Source of the DNA: Formicarius rufipectus
Taxonomy: Eukaryota > Chordata > Aves > Passeriformes > Formicariidae
Length of the DNA: 64,000 nt
Reading direction: 5' to 3'
NCBI GenBank assembly: GCA_013399695.1
Contig: VXAU01000971.1
Span: 637,563-701,562, forward strand
The position numbers and the translations under genes were made by a program. Numbering within the stretch: position 1 is the stretch's first letter; each line of letters opens with the position of its first letter. This document shows, piece after piece, positions 48,219 through 60,730 of the stretch. Below the pieces are notes generated by a model, which did not search any database, had not been told where the DNA came from, and saw only the letters and a program-made list of their open reading frames with translations.

Positions 48219-51200
48219 GCTTTCTTGCTCAGCATTTTTTTAAATGAGTAAATAGGGAGTGAAAAAAACAAGAAAAAAAGGAGGCTTAGAAGAGGTATGG
48301 AAGACATGAAGAAGAGAAGCAATGGGAAGATACAGAAGCATGTGTGGGATATGGGAAGTGTACAAGGATGAAAACATACACTAGGAAGACATGAATGTGA
48401 AGACAGCCTCAAAGATAGCTAGCTCAATACAGAGCAGACAGTTCTGCAAGTCATTTGAGAAGCAAAGTGGCAGATGCACTAGCTAACATCTGCTTGGAAT
48501 AAGCTGCATGTGTGTGAGGGGGAATGTAGAAGAGAGGGAGGATGGCCCGCACTGCCTGAGAAAAACAACTGTCAAAGGATCAAAGGGTGTCAGATTTTCT
48601 CAGAGTACAATGACACTTTGATCTCTGACTCTTCCCATAGGTAAATACTTGGATGGAGGATTGAGGGGTTAAAAGTGAATAAAGTGACAAAACAGTCTGG
48701 TGTTTTCAGACTAGTCTGAAATCTTCCATGTAAATTAATAGCAAGAGGAGGAGTTTTGCCAAGGTAACCCAGATTAAAAGAAAAAACCAAAACAGTTGAT
48801 ACTGAATGTGTATAAATGCAGTGCGTAAGTAACTTCTGATATTCAAAACTAAAGTTTTGAAATTAAGTGTTAGTAATTGTTGCGCAAGTTAAAAATCATG
48901 AGTAAGAGGAAGGATTAAATATCTGAAGATTTACATAAATGAATGCCTTATTCTTTGTATTTCCATCTGTTTGTAAGTCTTGAGAAGTGGTTACACATTT
49001 TTGCACTAATCATAATTTCTAGGAAGCCACTTATTTAAAATGAAAGGTGGGATTCTAATGTATCCCTAAAGGTCTTCATTCCACAGCTGGGACTTTGGAA
49101 AAGATGTCCTTTACTGTGAACCTTGCAATAAAATATCATGTGAGTTAGCCTCCTTGGAAAATTGCACCCCAAATCTATCACTCCCTTCTAAGTATCCCTC
49201 AGCCTGGATACCTTACACATCGTGAAAACTGTGATGAAACCATGTCCCTAAAATAGGCAAGATAAAGACTCTTCCATGTGGATTCCTAAGATGAATTGTT
49301 TATGACTATGAAAATTCTGTTGTAGTCAACAAGAGTGTTAGAAAGTACACTAGACTACTTGCTTATGTAAGAATCTTGCTCAATGATTCAAACATGGATC
49401 CTTAGAAATATTTAAAGCACAAGAATCACTTTAGTCTTGCAAATGGCCTGAAAGACAAAATGCCAAACTTTTTAATGATATTTCCAGAACTTGGCTATAT
49501 GTCTAGAGCATCATTGCTTGGACTGTAACTCCATTGTACAAATTAAATTATAACAGCAATAGTACATGGAACTGTTGAGTAGAAAACTGTCTCTATTACC
49601 ACGTAAAGAATTAAACTAATAGGAATAATCATACATTTAAAAAAAAAATCACTGTCATAAGACACATTGTCTCCGTATGGGAAGCACTAATAAATGCCCT
49701 TTCCTGAAATGTCATTTCCAGTCTTCTGAAGATGGTGATGACAATTCAGAGGCCAACTTCCATTTTCAAACAAGCAGTTCCCTATCTCAAGCCTCATTGT
49801 TTTCTATTGCTATTGAGTGTGTGAACATTTGAGTTCTTGACACAAAGAATCATGGTCCCCAAGATTGTCTCTTTCCCTCAAAAACATAAACTTTTAGAAG
49901 TCTTCTATGCTTGGCAGTCCTGAATTCCTCGTGTTGTGAAAAGGAACAGTTTAAGTTAGAGCTCGAGAAAATGGCATTGACTAATGAATTCTCTAGATGT
50001 CCATAAATAATGGATAAATGTCTACCCTCTCCTGGTGTCATGAAGCCTTTGGTGAATTCATAAAGGCCATTTCTTTTCAGGGAATATGTAGAAAAGTTTA
50101 ATAGAACTGCAAGGGGGCCGTTTGTTTTTTCTCCTCAAAGTCCCACAAAACCAAGGAAATGGCAAAATTAAGGACTTGGGAAAGGAATTAATCAATCATA
50201 TTTGGACTTAAATTTATTCAGGAAGCATTCAGTAATTTAATTGGTAGAATTTACCAACTTGACACCTCCATGGAATTTAATTTCCTATTTTTCTGAAGAC
50301 AAACATATTCTGGAGAGGTAAGACAGATTTTCAGTGCTTCTATCTTATCACAAATCAAGCATGACTTGGAAACATCATCACTATAAGATAAGAGAGAGAA
50401 TGTGAGGTACCATATTCAAAAAGTTCTTAATCTAAAAATTCCAGACATTGTTAGCAACAAACAGAAGCAATTTTTACTGATTAAAGTGCTGCCTTGGCCC
50501 CCTTGCTCTTTTCTGGTTTGTGTATACCAGTAATGCCTACAACAACAGGAGAACAATTGATGTCATTTATTTTGAAAATCGGTGACAGGCTAAAGTTGGA
50601 CACAGCTTTGGTCCCAAGGCAATCTGAAGCTGTTCTGAATGACAGAAGCCTGAACAGCAAACAGATCAAGTGATTTTAGAGCATATGTGTAACATGAGAG
50701 TCTTCATGGGGAACCATAGGCCCCTTAATTCACTTCTCCTGGGAAATGCACATTTGGGATAGTACAGATAAATTAGTTTGAGATGGTGGGAACTTTATTG
50801 GGTCATCCGGTAAATAATACAAGATATTCGGTCCTAAGCCACTGTATGCAGAAGCTAATGAATATCAGTAATATGGTCAAAATTTTTAAAGTTTCATTCT
50901 CCAAACTAGCAGATGACTTTAAAATCTGTGGTGAAACTATCAGAAACTAAATGTTGCTCCCAGGTGCAGCCAGGCATACAGTTCAAATAGGGCTACTCTT
51001 AGAGCACACATTTTCTCACCACTCAACTGGGTCTTGCTGTAAAGATATTTATCATAAAATGGTCATGGTTTCTTACCACCTCTGATGTTACTTACCTGGA
51101 AATTCCTTGTGATCTTGCCTGCCCTATGTGACCTTAAATGGTACTTCAATTGAATCCAGTTGGTTTTGTTACAAAAGTCTGTCCATTACTTTTTCTTTCC

Positions 51201-52144
51201 TGTTCAGTTTTGAACTTTCCTTTACTTCTTCTCTAGCTCAGTAAATCTCATAAAAATATCCTCATGTCAACACTTAGAGGAAAGAGCTTCCTTCCCCAAA
51301 GTTACTTCTCTCTGAGTTGGCCACCATTAACAATTTAACATCCGTCTTTTGATTACAGTTTGTACTGTATGTACTGAATCTCCAGTAACAAAGTGGAAAG
51401 TGTTATAAGGGAGGCAGAATTTCAGAACTACAGATCTACAATTCTTATTACCAGATTCAATCCTGAAGTCACACTCTCAGCTCCGTCAGTTGCCATATTC
51501 AATAATTTTGTTCCTCCTGCAAATGTAACGCAGCCAAGATGTCTTCAAATAGGAAGGCTCAGGGCTGAGTGATGATTCAATTACTGATGACTTTGTAAAC
51601 CACATATTTGTTGTTAGAAGTAGTACATTTGTTCTCCCTTTAAAAAAAAAGAAAATAAAATTCAGATTTTCTGATTACCATTGAATGTTTTCTTAAATTA
51701 CAGAATTCCAGGAAAGCTAATGGTGTAGAGCCAGAGTCACGTCTGACTAACAGCAGTGCATTGCAGTGAGAATAATTCAACTGAAGTAAATGGGGTTTGG
51801 CTTACTATCAGTTCACATTCTCACTCAATTTATTCAAGTATCATCGTAACAGTGGCACTGAGATATTCAGTGAAACAAGGATGAAGAACTTTTCAGATTG
51901 TTACTGAAAAGAGAATGAAAATTCATGTTGTGGAGGGAGAGACAATGGAAAATCAAGAGAGGATCAGCTGTTTATATGGGGGGCCAGTATTATTACAGAA
52001 AAAAATTACTTTGAGATCTAGTGGTGATTAGGTGGATGGCCTGCTATGGCAAGGATGAAGAAAAATATTTCAGACTATTGTCTTCCTTTGTTATTGGTAC
52101 TTTATTGCACACTTTTTTTTTTTTGTTTTCCCTCAATAGCCTAG
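48219..52144. other. Long unannotated stretch, intergenic or intronic
   Basis: About 3.9 kb with no recognised gene. A 21-base segment at 49158-49178 nearly repeats 18271-18291. A T/A-rich run is at 49637-49649 and a T13 run at about 52111-52124, just before the solo LTR. Open frames are at most 66 codons. Confidence 0.5.
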
Positions 52145-52623
52145 TGTGCTGGGTCTGTCTGGGGTGGAGCTCGTTTTCCTCACAGCAGTCCATATGTTGC
52201 TGTGTTTTGGATTTGTGACTAAAACGTAGGAGCAGCACATCAGCATTTCAGCTGTTGTTGAGCAGTACTTGCACAGCATAAAAACTTGTCTTTCTCTCAC
52301 TCCCCACCCCTGCAGGGAGTTGAAGATGTGCATGAATTTGGAACTGAATGTGTGAACTGACTGAAGGGATACCCCATACTGTATAACCTTGTGATCAGCC
52401 ATAAAAACTATGGAGAATGGTTGGTGGGATTTAGTCATTGCACATAGCTGGCTGAGCATTGATGCACTTGGGGAAGGCAGTGAGCGACTGCTTTTTGCAT
52501 CACTTATTTTTTCCTGTTTCCTCCATTGTTCTTCCCATTCTTTTCTTCATCCCATTGAGGCAGATGAGGCTCAAACAAGTGGCTGTTTGGAGCTTAACTT
52601 CCAGCTGTGGTCAATTCACCACA
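52145..52623 (+). mobile_element. Solo LTR of an avian ERVL-type endogenous retrovirus
   Basis: About 480 bases beginning TGTGCTGGG and ending ACCACA, with no retroviral coding sequence beside it. It is therefore a solo LTR left after recombination between the two LTRs of an old provirus. Family blocks recognised in order: a GGGTGGAGTTAATTTTCTTC-like start (here GGGGTGGAGCTCGTTTTCCT), GTGTTTTGGATTTGTGACT, GAGCAGTACTTGCACAGCA, CACTCCCCACCCCTGCAGGG, CTGAAGGGATACCCCATACT, and CAGCCATAAAAAC with a TATA-like box at about 52401-52406. Near the 3' end are CAGTGAGCGACTGC and CCAGCTGTGGTCAATTCACC. In an intact element this unit carries promoter and polyadenylation signals. The 5' edge and target-site duplication are unclear. 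The class (ERVL) and orientation are from memory of the family. Confidence 0.82.
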
Positions 52624-55600
52624 GAGTTTAAAAATAAACTTGATCCTGCATGGAGAGAAATCATGTACTTATTTCTGTGCCAGTTTTCCATTTGCAAATG
52701 CATATGGTGCTAGGTTGTTACGAGCTCCACTCACTTATGAGGAGTCACTCTTCATCACAAGAAGTTGCCACATGGTCTGATCATACCATGCATATGTTGG
52801 ATTGTCAGTCACAGTGGGTGGGCTCAGATGTTGGCTGATGCCTTAAGATGACGTTGAGCAGAGGGTCACACTAACACTTAGGCTACAGCGATGATACAAG
52901 CTGAGCTGACTTGTCATCCCTTCCCTCCTGGAAGCAATAGCTTTTTATGGCATGCTGAATCTATTCATTTACAAAGGAAAGAGCTGTGAAGGAAATAGTG
53001 TCACATTTTCAAAAGCTGCTGGTTTTGATGTGTGCATCAGGCCAGCTGAAATCATTGTGCTTAAGGGAAAACTGGGGATCATGCTCACAGTTGACAGATG
53101 ATGTTTCCACTACTACTGTTAGTGCAAGCTCTGGTCCTGCTTTTCTGTCACTGCCCATTTAATAGAGACATGCTACTAAACGTATGCCTCATTGTCAAAC
53201 CACCACAAAATTCATAGGGGAGTGTGACTAGAAAATTACTCTGTCTTCATGTCTTCAGGCTGACAGGGACTATAACTCTTATGTAAATGTGCTGTTAGTA
53301 GCCAGAGAGAGGCACATCCATGTGCTGCTGCTAAGGTATGTTTAGATGCTGTGGATACTATGTGGGAGGTAAGAGGGAAAAGAAAGGGAAAAATATAAGT
53401 ATCATAGATAGGGATGCTGGAAGTTATGTATAAAAGAAACACATTAAAAACAATTATTAGATAATATTTCTTTGATATTCTCATGTACATAGAAAGTGAC
53501 CATGCCATCAATGTTTCTTGTTTGAATATAGAAAGAAAAAAGACAAAAATATAGAATGATTTTTTGCTACTCCTTAAGCCATGTCAACCAGTAACAAAGA
53601 CATTCATTCCATTTCTAAACTCAAGAGAGAAAGCATGATATCACATCAGTCGATAAACCCAAATCCACTGTAGCCTTCAATAAATGATACATAACAGTAG
53701 TAGTAATCCTTACTGGATACACTTCTTGTGAAGTATCATTCATTAGCCTTCATAAGGCACACCAAAGATCCTCAAATATCAATGTGTTACGTGCTGTGTG
53801 TGGAAAACACGTTTGAGCACTGCAGTAAAATGACCAATACAGCTGAAGTTCCAAATATCTGCAAGCAATGATCATGTGTTGGCTTGATTTTCATTTAATT
53901 CACATTGATTTTAATCAGAATGGACTTAAATGTAGTTATAGAAGTTACATAGCTGTGCTATATGTGAAACTACAATTAAATGTGATACATTTTTAATGTT
54001 TTAAACTTAAAATACCTATTTTAAGATGCTATAAATCTGAAACTAGTTCTTCTGTAGGATGTTTAAAAATCTAATATAGACATAGATCTGATCCTTCAAC
54101 AGAATTATACCAAGTGGCATAAGCTGAGGATCTGTCATGAAAGGAAATTGGGTACAGAGTATAATGAGATTATTCATTCTGATATGGACAGAATCTGTGA
54201 TGAGATATCATGACTATATTTCATTCTGCTGAGAAAAGACTTGATCTATAAGAAAATTAATCTAGTGGAGTAATTACAATCTGGTTTCCTAAACCCCATC
54301 CTCCAGACTGATTAGAAAAAATGAAAGAGGAAATCTGACTAGGGCATGTGAGAAGCAAATTCAAGAAACTTTAAAATTGTTTTAGGATACCTATAAATAC
54401 TCTGACAATTGCTTATTTAGTTGGCAGCACAAATCAATGTGAAATTATCCAAATTAAAATCACAGTTATTACTCTAAATTTATGCTATTTTTTTCTTCCC
54501 TTGTTCTACTGTGGTAGCCCTTTTTTTTCATACACAGCTTTCTCTCTTGCCTGTTTCCCCCTCCCCTTCATAACATCTGTAGAAAAAACAAGTGAATATC
54601 CAGGGAAGAGCATAAGTTAATGATTTTGTGAATGTAATGACCCTGAAATTGAATTAGTGCTATTTCAGCCTGCAGAATGTTGCCATTGCCTTAGAAAGCA
54701 GGACCATCAGTCCTTCTAAAGGTAGACAAAGCCCCTGCTTGCATAAAATTTTTGTTACTCTATTTCTGTGTTGAAAAAAAACACAAAGGATTTAATGAAC
54801 ACTGGAAACTGGAAAATCAGTGAATTGAAAATGAAAAGAAAATTTACCTTGATCACCAAATCTTTCCCTGTTTTGAGAGTGGATTCAATAGATGATATCT
54901 TTCAAAGAGAACAACACTTACTGCATTCAAACTAAACACTTTATTTTCAAGGTTGACTACCAAGAACTTGGAAAAGTACACTGGTTTCATTGACTAGATG
55001 TTCCTCTCTAAAACAATTTGTACAGACCTGGGAAATCATTAAGGATTTTCTGCAAGTACAGATAATGAATGTGTGGTAAGAACACCTCGAAAGGAATCTG
55101 TGACAGACTTCTAAATCCTGGTGTTTTGAAATGCAAAATAGGCATTGGTAACATGTTTTATTTTCTTTATTTTTCTTCACATGTGAGTTTCAACCTTACA
55201 TGGTTTTTTTGTCCCAATGTGTAAATGAAAAAAGTCTTATCTGAACTTTTGGATTAAAATGACTTTATAACTGAACAATGCTTGTTAGTATCATGCTTCA
55301 TGCCTGACCATCTCTACTTAGTTGTTGGGTTTCCATATAAGAGAAACAAAACACATTCCATATAATTCTTTTTCTCTTTCAAAACATTTGATTCTGGGCC
55401 AAAATATTTGATTCTTTTTCCTATCTTACTGTTTTATTAATCATAAGAAGATAATGATTCCATGATCACATCCCTAATAAACCTGTCAAAATGTTACTCT
55501 ATTGATATCAGTGATATTTTGGGGTAATCATGTATAAAATACTAGGAAAATATATTGAGTTTTTACCTTCAAAACACATCAAAACTTTGATCTCTAGGTG

Positions 55601-57067
55601 TGAAAGAAAATGTGTGTAACTCCTGGCTTTACATGTTCATCTTTGTATACTTTTTGTTTTCCAATGGAATTAGCAGAGAGAGTTTACAAATCCCCTTAAA
55701 TATCTAATGACATGCACATATATATAATAACTAATTGCCTACCATTTACCTTTTGTTTTCCCTAGGGCAGCCAAGATAATAATAGTAATTTTTTTTTTTC
55801 AACTTTTGTAGCTAGATGAAAGGCCCTTGAGCTACATGAAAATTAAAGAATTACATTAATATATTTCTGTCAAATTAAAAGGATTTGAAATGACCTAAGT
55901 ACGACATTTAAGATCACCCTGACTGTATCTTTATTCTAATAAATGAGGGCTTAGTTTTTTCTTCCTCATGAAATTAATTAAAAAAGTTTATAGTGGTGTC
56001 ATGTGTCTCCCAGGAAACATCCATAAAAGCTCATGATTCTCAATTGAATTCTTTCTGTAACAGGGACAAGACCTTCCTTACTGGTAGGTGAAGACATGAC
56101 AGCAATCACAACTGTCTCTATGGAAGGAAACAGAAAGCAATGAACTCAATGGGCAGATGGAAAAGAGAAACTGCTGTTTTAGAAGGACCTTTGAAAGAAA
56201 AGCCAATATGGCAAATCTGGGGGTCTGTGGAAGTGTCCCTGATACCTTACTGTGATCCATGTGGTTTCTTGTATAAAGGCAGTGATTAGCATGAGCAGAG
56301 ATGAAAAAACCCGAAACTTTTCCTTCCTCTCTGCAGTCTGATTCATCTTTTTATATGCGAGATGGAAGATGAGTTTAAAGACAAGCAGGTCTTTTACTAA
56401 GGCATCTGCACTTTGCCTGGAATTCTAAGGTTTTGAAACAGGAATCTATTTCAAACCACACATCTCCCATGTGTTTTTTCGATATAGGAAAACAAGGTCC
56501 TTTCTGTTGACTTAAGGACCTTTGTATTACTTAGAAATTAATTTCAATGGAGTTCTCCAGACAAAAATGAATAGAAGAAATTAATTTTGCCCCTAATTTT
56601 GTCTTGTTTCCTAACCAGCTGTAGCTGGTAATGCCATTGTTTGGAGACAGGGGAAAAGACTGTGCTCAACTCAATGTGATCCTGATTGTACGTGCTGTGA
56701 TTTAGTCAGGTAACTGTGGTCTGAACTTATTCCTGCTCTGTTAAGTCACTGGTCTACTAGCTGGGCACATGAGGCTCTGAAAAACACAAGTCCATGTCTT
56801 TCACCTTTGGGACATCCATGTTTATGGAGAAAGAAGTATGAGCCATACATGGCAAATAGATTCTTGCATTAATAGTTTGCCATCTGGGAGTGCTGAGTAG
56901 TTCTTATCCACTTGTGAGAATGCTGATGTTGAGAAATACATGCAATATTTTGTGGACAACCTCATACTTGTGCACAGAACTTATAAAGTAAGGATCAGTT
57001 CTACCTTCCAGGGAAGTGTGTGGCAAAACTTCCAGTGACTTCCATGAGCACAGGCTCATGCCCCATG
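52624..57067. other. Long unannotated stretch, intergenic or intronic
   Basis: About 4.4 kb of AT-rich sequence with no recognised gene or transposon and no simple repeat longer than about 12 bases. Open frames are at most 91 codons and have no domain. Confidence 0.5.
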
Positions 57068-57193
57068 TGTTTGTTTTTGGCTTTGGGTTTGTTTGTTTTT
57101 TGTTTTTTTTTCTTTTTTTTTTTTTTTTTTGTTTCTTTGGTTTGGTTTGGTTTGGTTTTTGTTTGTTTGTTTGTGCTTTTTTTTTTTTTTTTT
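57068..57193 (+). repeat. T/G-rich low-complexity tract
   Basis: About 125 bases with long T runs, four TTTGG units (57137-57157) and TTTG units, ending in T17. It makes a Phe/Leu/Val-rich open frame at 57020-57244 that is not a gene. Confidence 0.95.
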
Positions 57194-59651
57194 AACTCAG
57201 TTAAGTGTGTTCAAACACATTACAATAACCTAATTGCAGTGTAATTCCTTCCAACCACCAAGTGTTACTCTAATTGCATGGCTCATATTTACCGTATGTA
57301 CAAGGTCTTAATTTTCTTTAGATCTGTGCTTTTTCAGAGTGACAAGGCCATTGTTTTGGTGTGCTGGTACATCTACCATGAGAGAAATGGCCCTTTGCAT
57401 TTCTGGAAAAATGGCAATGCTTTGCCAGACCAACTATATAAAAGAACAAATGTAAGGTGGCAAAAGAACTTCTGGCATATATTCTTCTTGAAGGAAAACT
57501 GATCTCCCAACAGTGATTTGGGGGGCACTGACTTAACAAACAGCTTGAAATAGCAAAAGTCCATTCACTGCTGAACTTAGCAGATGAAAATAATGAAAGT
57601 ACTGAAAATAAATGAAGCACTCAATCTCTAGAAATAACCTTTTGTATTCAAAGATAAAAGCTTAAGAAACTGGCTAGTTGCCAAACGAAAAAAACAAGAA
57701 CTGGAGTTGAAAATTTATATACTTCTTTTAAGCTCTGTAGTCAGGGTCATACCATTAATTACAGATGACAGCATGAGGTTTAAAAACAAATGGTTTCAAT
57801 CTCACCTTTAGGTAGAAACGAAGCAAATGTTTTATTCCCAGGGAGCACTACTCTGGCATGTTCTAGAAGGATTAAAGCAGTCTAAAACTGAACATGGGTG
57901 GCTTTTCAGGGTGAAGGTGGCTCTTGATACTCACTTTAGTAGCAGCAAAAATAGCCTTCAGGCTTAATGATAACCTATTGGCATAATAATTTCTGTTGTT
58001 ATCAGCTCTTTATTTAATGGTAGGTAGGATAGGTATTAGCGCTATTTTTAAAAATTGAATACAATACTTATTCCAACTGTGTTTCTTCTTTACCATATGT
58101 CCTTATGCAGCTCTTCACATTAAAATTACAAATAGCAAGCTAAATAAAAATTGACTTTTTTGGGGTTCTATGCCTTGTTTTTCTAAACCTAGCATTTGAC
58201 AAGGTACTAAACATAGGACATATTGCCCTTTTATGGGATATATTGGTCTGGAAGGTAGAGGACCTAAGAAATTCCCATGTCAGTCTGATCTGGCAGACCA
58301 TGCAGAATCTCAAGGGCCATTAGATGTTTGTGTTTAGACAACCAAATCAAATTCTAGAAGTCTTTACAAGGTACAAAAAAGTAAAAAACCTGATCTACTG
58401 TGGGTATTCTCTGTAAACTATGTAGATTGATCTGTGCAAATGTAATTCTGACTCTGTTTTCAAAATTGACAGCACAAAGAGTTTATGTCTTACAGGATTC
58501 TATGAAGTAACAATGTTGAAAAAATTGTCATGAATCAGTTGTTTTAGAGAAGCACCTGGCTCTCATTCACTTTAGGCCATTGCTTCCTCATATTATTAAT
58601 TATGAATTCAACATTAGGAATAGATACATTATATACTTCTCAGCCTCAGTCCTGTGGAAGTGTTCCCAAGGTACACAGTCTATTAGACCAGGGAAATTAG
58701 CCAAAAAGAGGATGATAATACCATTTAGAAACTTCTATAATTCTTCTTTTATACTCTCATAGTATATTTCTTTCTGGAACTGTATTTATTTATTTACTTA
58801 CTTATTTAATATCCCTACACAATCAGTGCTCATGAGTAAGCTATCTGCATTTTCAACTTTGTCACCAGGTATGCAGCATCTCCTTTTACTATTGAGAGAT
58901 TAATTCTGCATGTGGAAACTTGCAGCCCTAGATGCCAATCACGTGCCTGTTCAGAAGAGCTTGTGCAGCATCATTAAAAAGGCTTTGAAGTCTATATGTT
59001 GTTAGGGAATTCTTGATGGCTTTGCATGACTTGTGTTTCTCACTGTGTGGAAGGAAATACAAGGACTTAATTTCTGCTTTCCACAGAGTGCGGAACAAAG
59101 GATTTATTCTCTGTTGTTCTGTAAGAACAAATAGGTAGACTTACTTATGAGAAGACTGAATTCAAAGGAAAACTTCCTAATAATAGGATAGTGGAATTTC
59201 TAGGAATCCAGTGAGAACAGAATGACTTGCCTTGTGTGGTTAAAAATGTGAACATAATAACATAATTGACATCATCATTCTTTTATTTCTTTATCTGGGA
59301 AACCCTCTCTACTATCCACAACTGTCAGTGAAGAATTTTGTACTGAGGATGCTTTTCTTAGAAAAGAGTTTCTTCCATCTACAGTCTAGGCAGAAGTGCC
59401 ATGAGACTGGAGTGTACCTTAGAAATTTAGAAATAAATGGCAGACATTAGCCCTGAGATAGCTGAATAACACAAGCTTCAAGTGATTACTTTTGTTTTAT
59501 ACACCACAGCTGTGAGAATAAGGGAAGGAAAGCATGCCAAAAACTTGCAAGCAGGGAAATAAAAGCTAACAAGAAATCCGGAACACTGTTCTTGTTGCCA
59601 GGACTCAGCATGAAGAACGTATTTTACACCTGCTTAGAGGAGGAGTGGGGC
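57194..59651. other. Intergenic or intronic, nothing recognised
   Basis: About 2.5 kb without a recognised gene. A (TATT)n/(TTAC)n microsatellite lies at 58783-58808. The overlapping open frames at 57278-57620 on both strands (74-100 codons) show no domain. Confidence 0.5.
58783..58808 (+). repeat. (TATT)n / (TTAC)n microsatellite
   Basis: About six tetranucleotide units with a change of unit in the middle. Short and imperfect. Confidence 0.9.
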
Positions 59652-59744
59652 TTTTTTTGTTTGTTTGTTTGGTGTTTTGTTTGTTTGTTTGGTGTTTTGG
59701 TGTTTTTGTTGCTGTTTTTGTTTTGGTTTGGTTTTGGTTTTTTT
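59652..59744 (+). repeat. T/G-rich low-complexity tract with an internal duplication
   Basis: T/G-rich run in which a unit of about 23 bases (three TTTG units followed by GTGTTTTG) occurs twice in tandem at about 59657-59699, followed by irregular TTTTGG units. Open frames through it on both strands are compositional. Confidence 0.93.
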
Positions 59745-60583
59745 CTGTGCTCTGAGGATATTTTTGGCTGTAGGAGAGAATACTGGTCTATATAAGGCTT
59801 TGCACCTGTATGCTCTCAAAAATTCTGAAAGTTGTGGATCTTTAGACTGAAAGGCACAGATGATTTCAGCACTTGGGGCTGCAGGAGTGATGGGGGTGCC
59901 TGCCATCAGGTAGGTATATGCTGTGTGTGGCTGGTAGATACCACAGCAGAGTTCTAACTGATAGGCAAAAATCAGTGTTCTGTAGTTTCACAAAACATGA
60001 CTTTATTGTCCTTAGGGTGCAGTTGGTACAAGCAGTGCCAAAACTGCAAACACTGAGAACACTTAGAACACTGAGAACTGCAAACAATAAGAGTTTGAAT
60101 TAAAGGATAAGGGAGATTTAACTCAATAGCTTACAGCCAAGAAATGGTCCAGAGCTGCAGTGAACAAGCATATTTCTTTTTGTTAGGCTACTTGAAAACC
60201 AGGATGGTAAAACTTATCAGCAATGAGATCTGGAGGTTCCTAGGGGCTGTCCAAGGGTCCTATTGGAAACCATTTTTCTCTAGCCAGGCAACTTCTCCAC
60301 TATGTATGACTGGTGGCAAATCCTTTTTGTTGAAGCAAAGAAAAAATGTTGTTGGAGGAAGTAGGAAAGGAGTGAAAAGACACCATTGCTGCCAATTTTT
60401 GTTGCTTCACATCCTGGCCATTCATTTCTACTTTTTTTTATTTGTTCTCTATTTCAATGAAAATTTCTTTCTGTTAATTCTTGGGGGGAAAGATTTTATC
60501 CCTGAGACATCCAGTCATGTCTTGCAAAAGTGTTTAGAAATTCCACAGAATTTTCCACTTTCCCCTCCCCCCTAAACTCTCAC
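59745..60583. other. Intergenic or intronic; small 9-base tandem
   Basis: No gene recognised. At 60049-60075 a 9-base unit (AACACTGAG, AACACTTAG, AACACTGAG) is repeated three times and flanked by an 11-base direct repeat AACTGCAAACA (60042-60052 and 60076-60086). The 143-codon open frame at 60144-60575 has no recognisable domain and contains a Phe/Leu-rich stretch that reflects T-rich sequence. Confidence 0.5.
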
Positions 60584-60730
60584 ATTCATAGAACCACAGG
60601 CTCATGGAATCATAGAATGGTTTGGGTTGGAAAGAGCCTTAAAGATCATCCAGTTACAACTCCCCTGACCCCCCATGGGTGGGGTCAGCTTCCATTAGAT
60701 CAAGTTGCTTAAAGTCAACCTGGCCTTTAT
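60584..60730 (-). mobile_element. CR1 LINE 3' tail
   Basis: Minus-strand CR1 3' UTR. The + strand shows CATAGAACCACAGGCTCATG, then GAATCATAGAATGGTTTGGG, TTGGAAAGAGCCTTAAAGAT, CATCCAGTTACAACTCCCCT, ATGGGTGGGGTCAGCTTCCA and CAAGTTGCTTAAAGTCAACC. These are the ordered 3'-terminal blocks of the same CR1 type as the piece at 6588-6664, here uninterrupted. It is a useful internal reference for the split element at 6588-7800. Homology stops near 60730, so only about 145 bases were inserted or remain. Confidence 0.93.
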
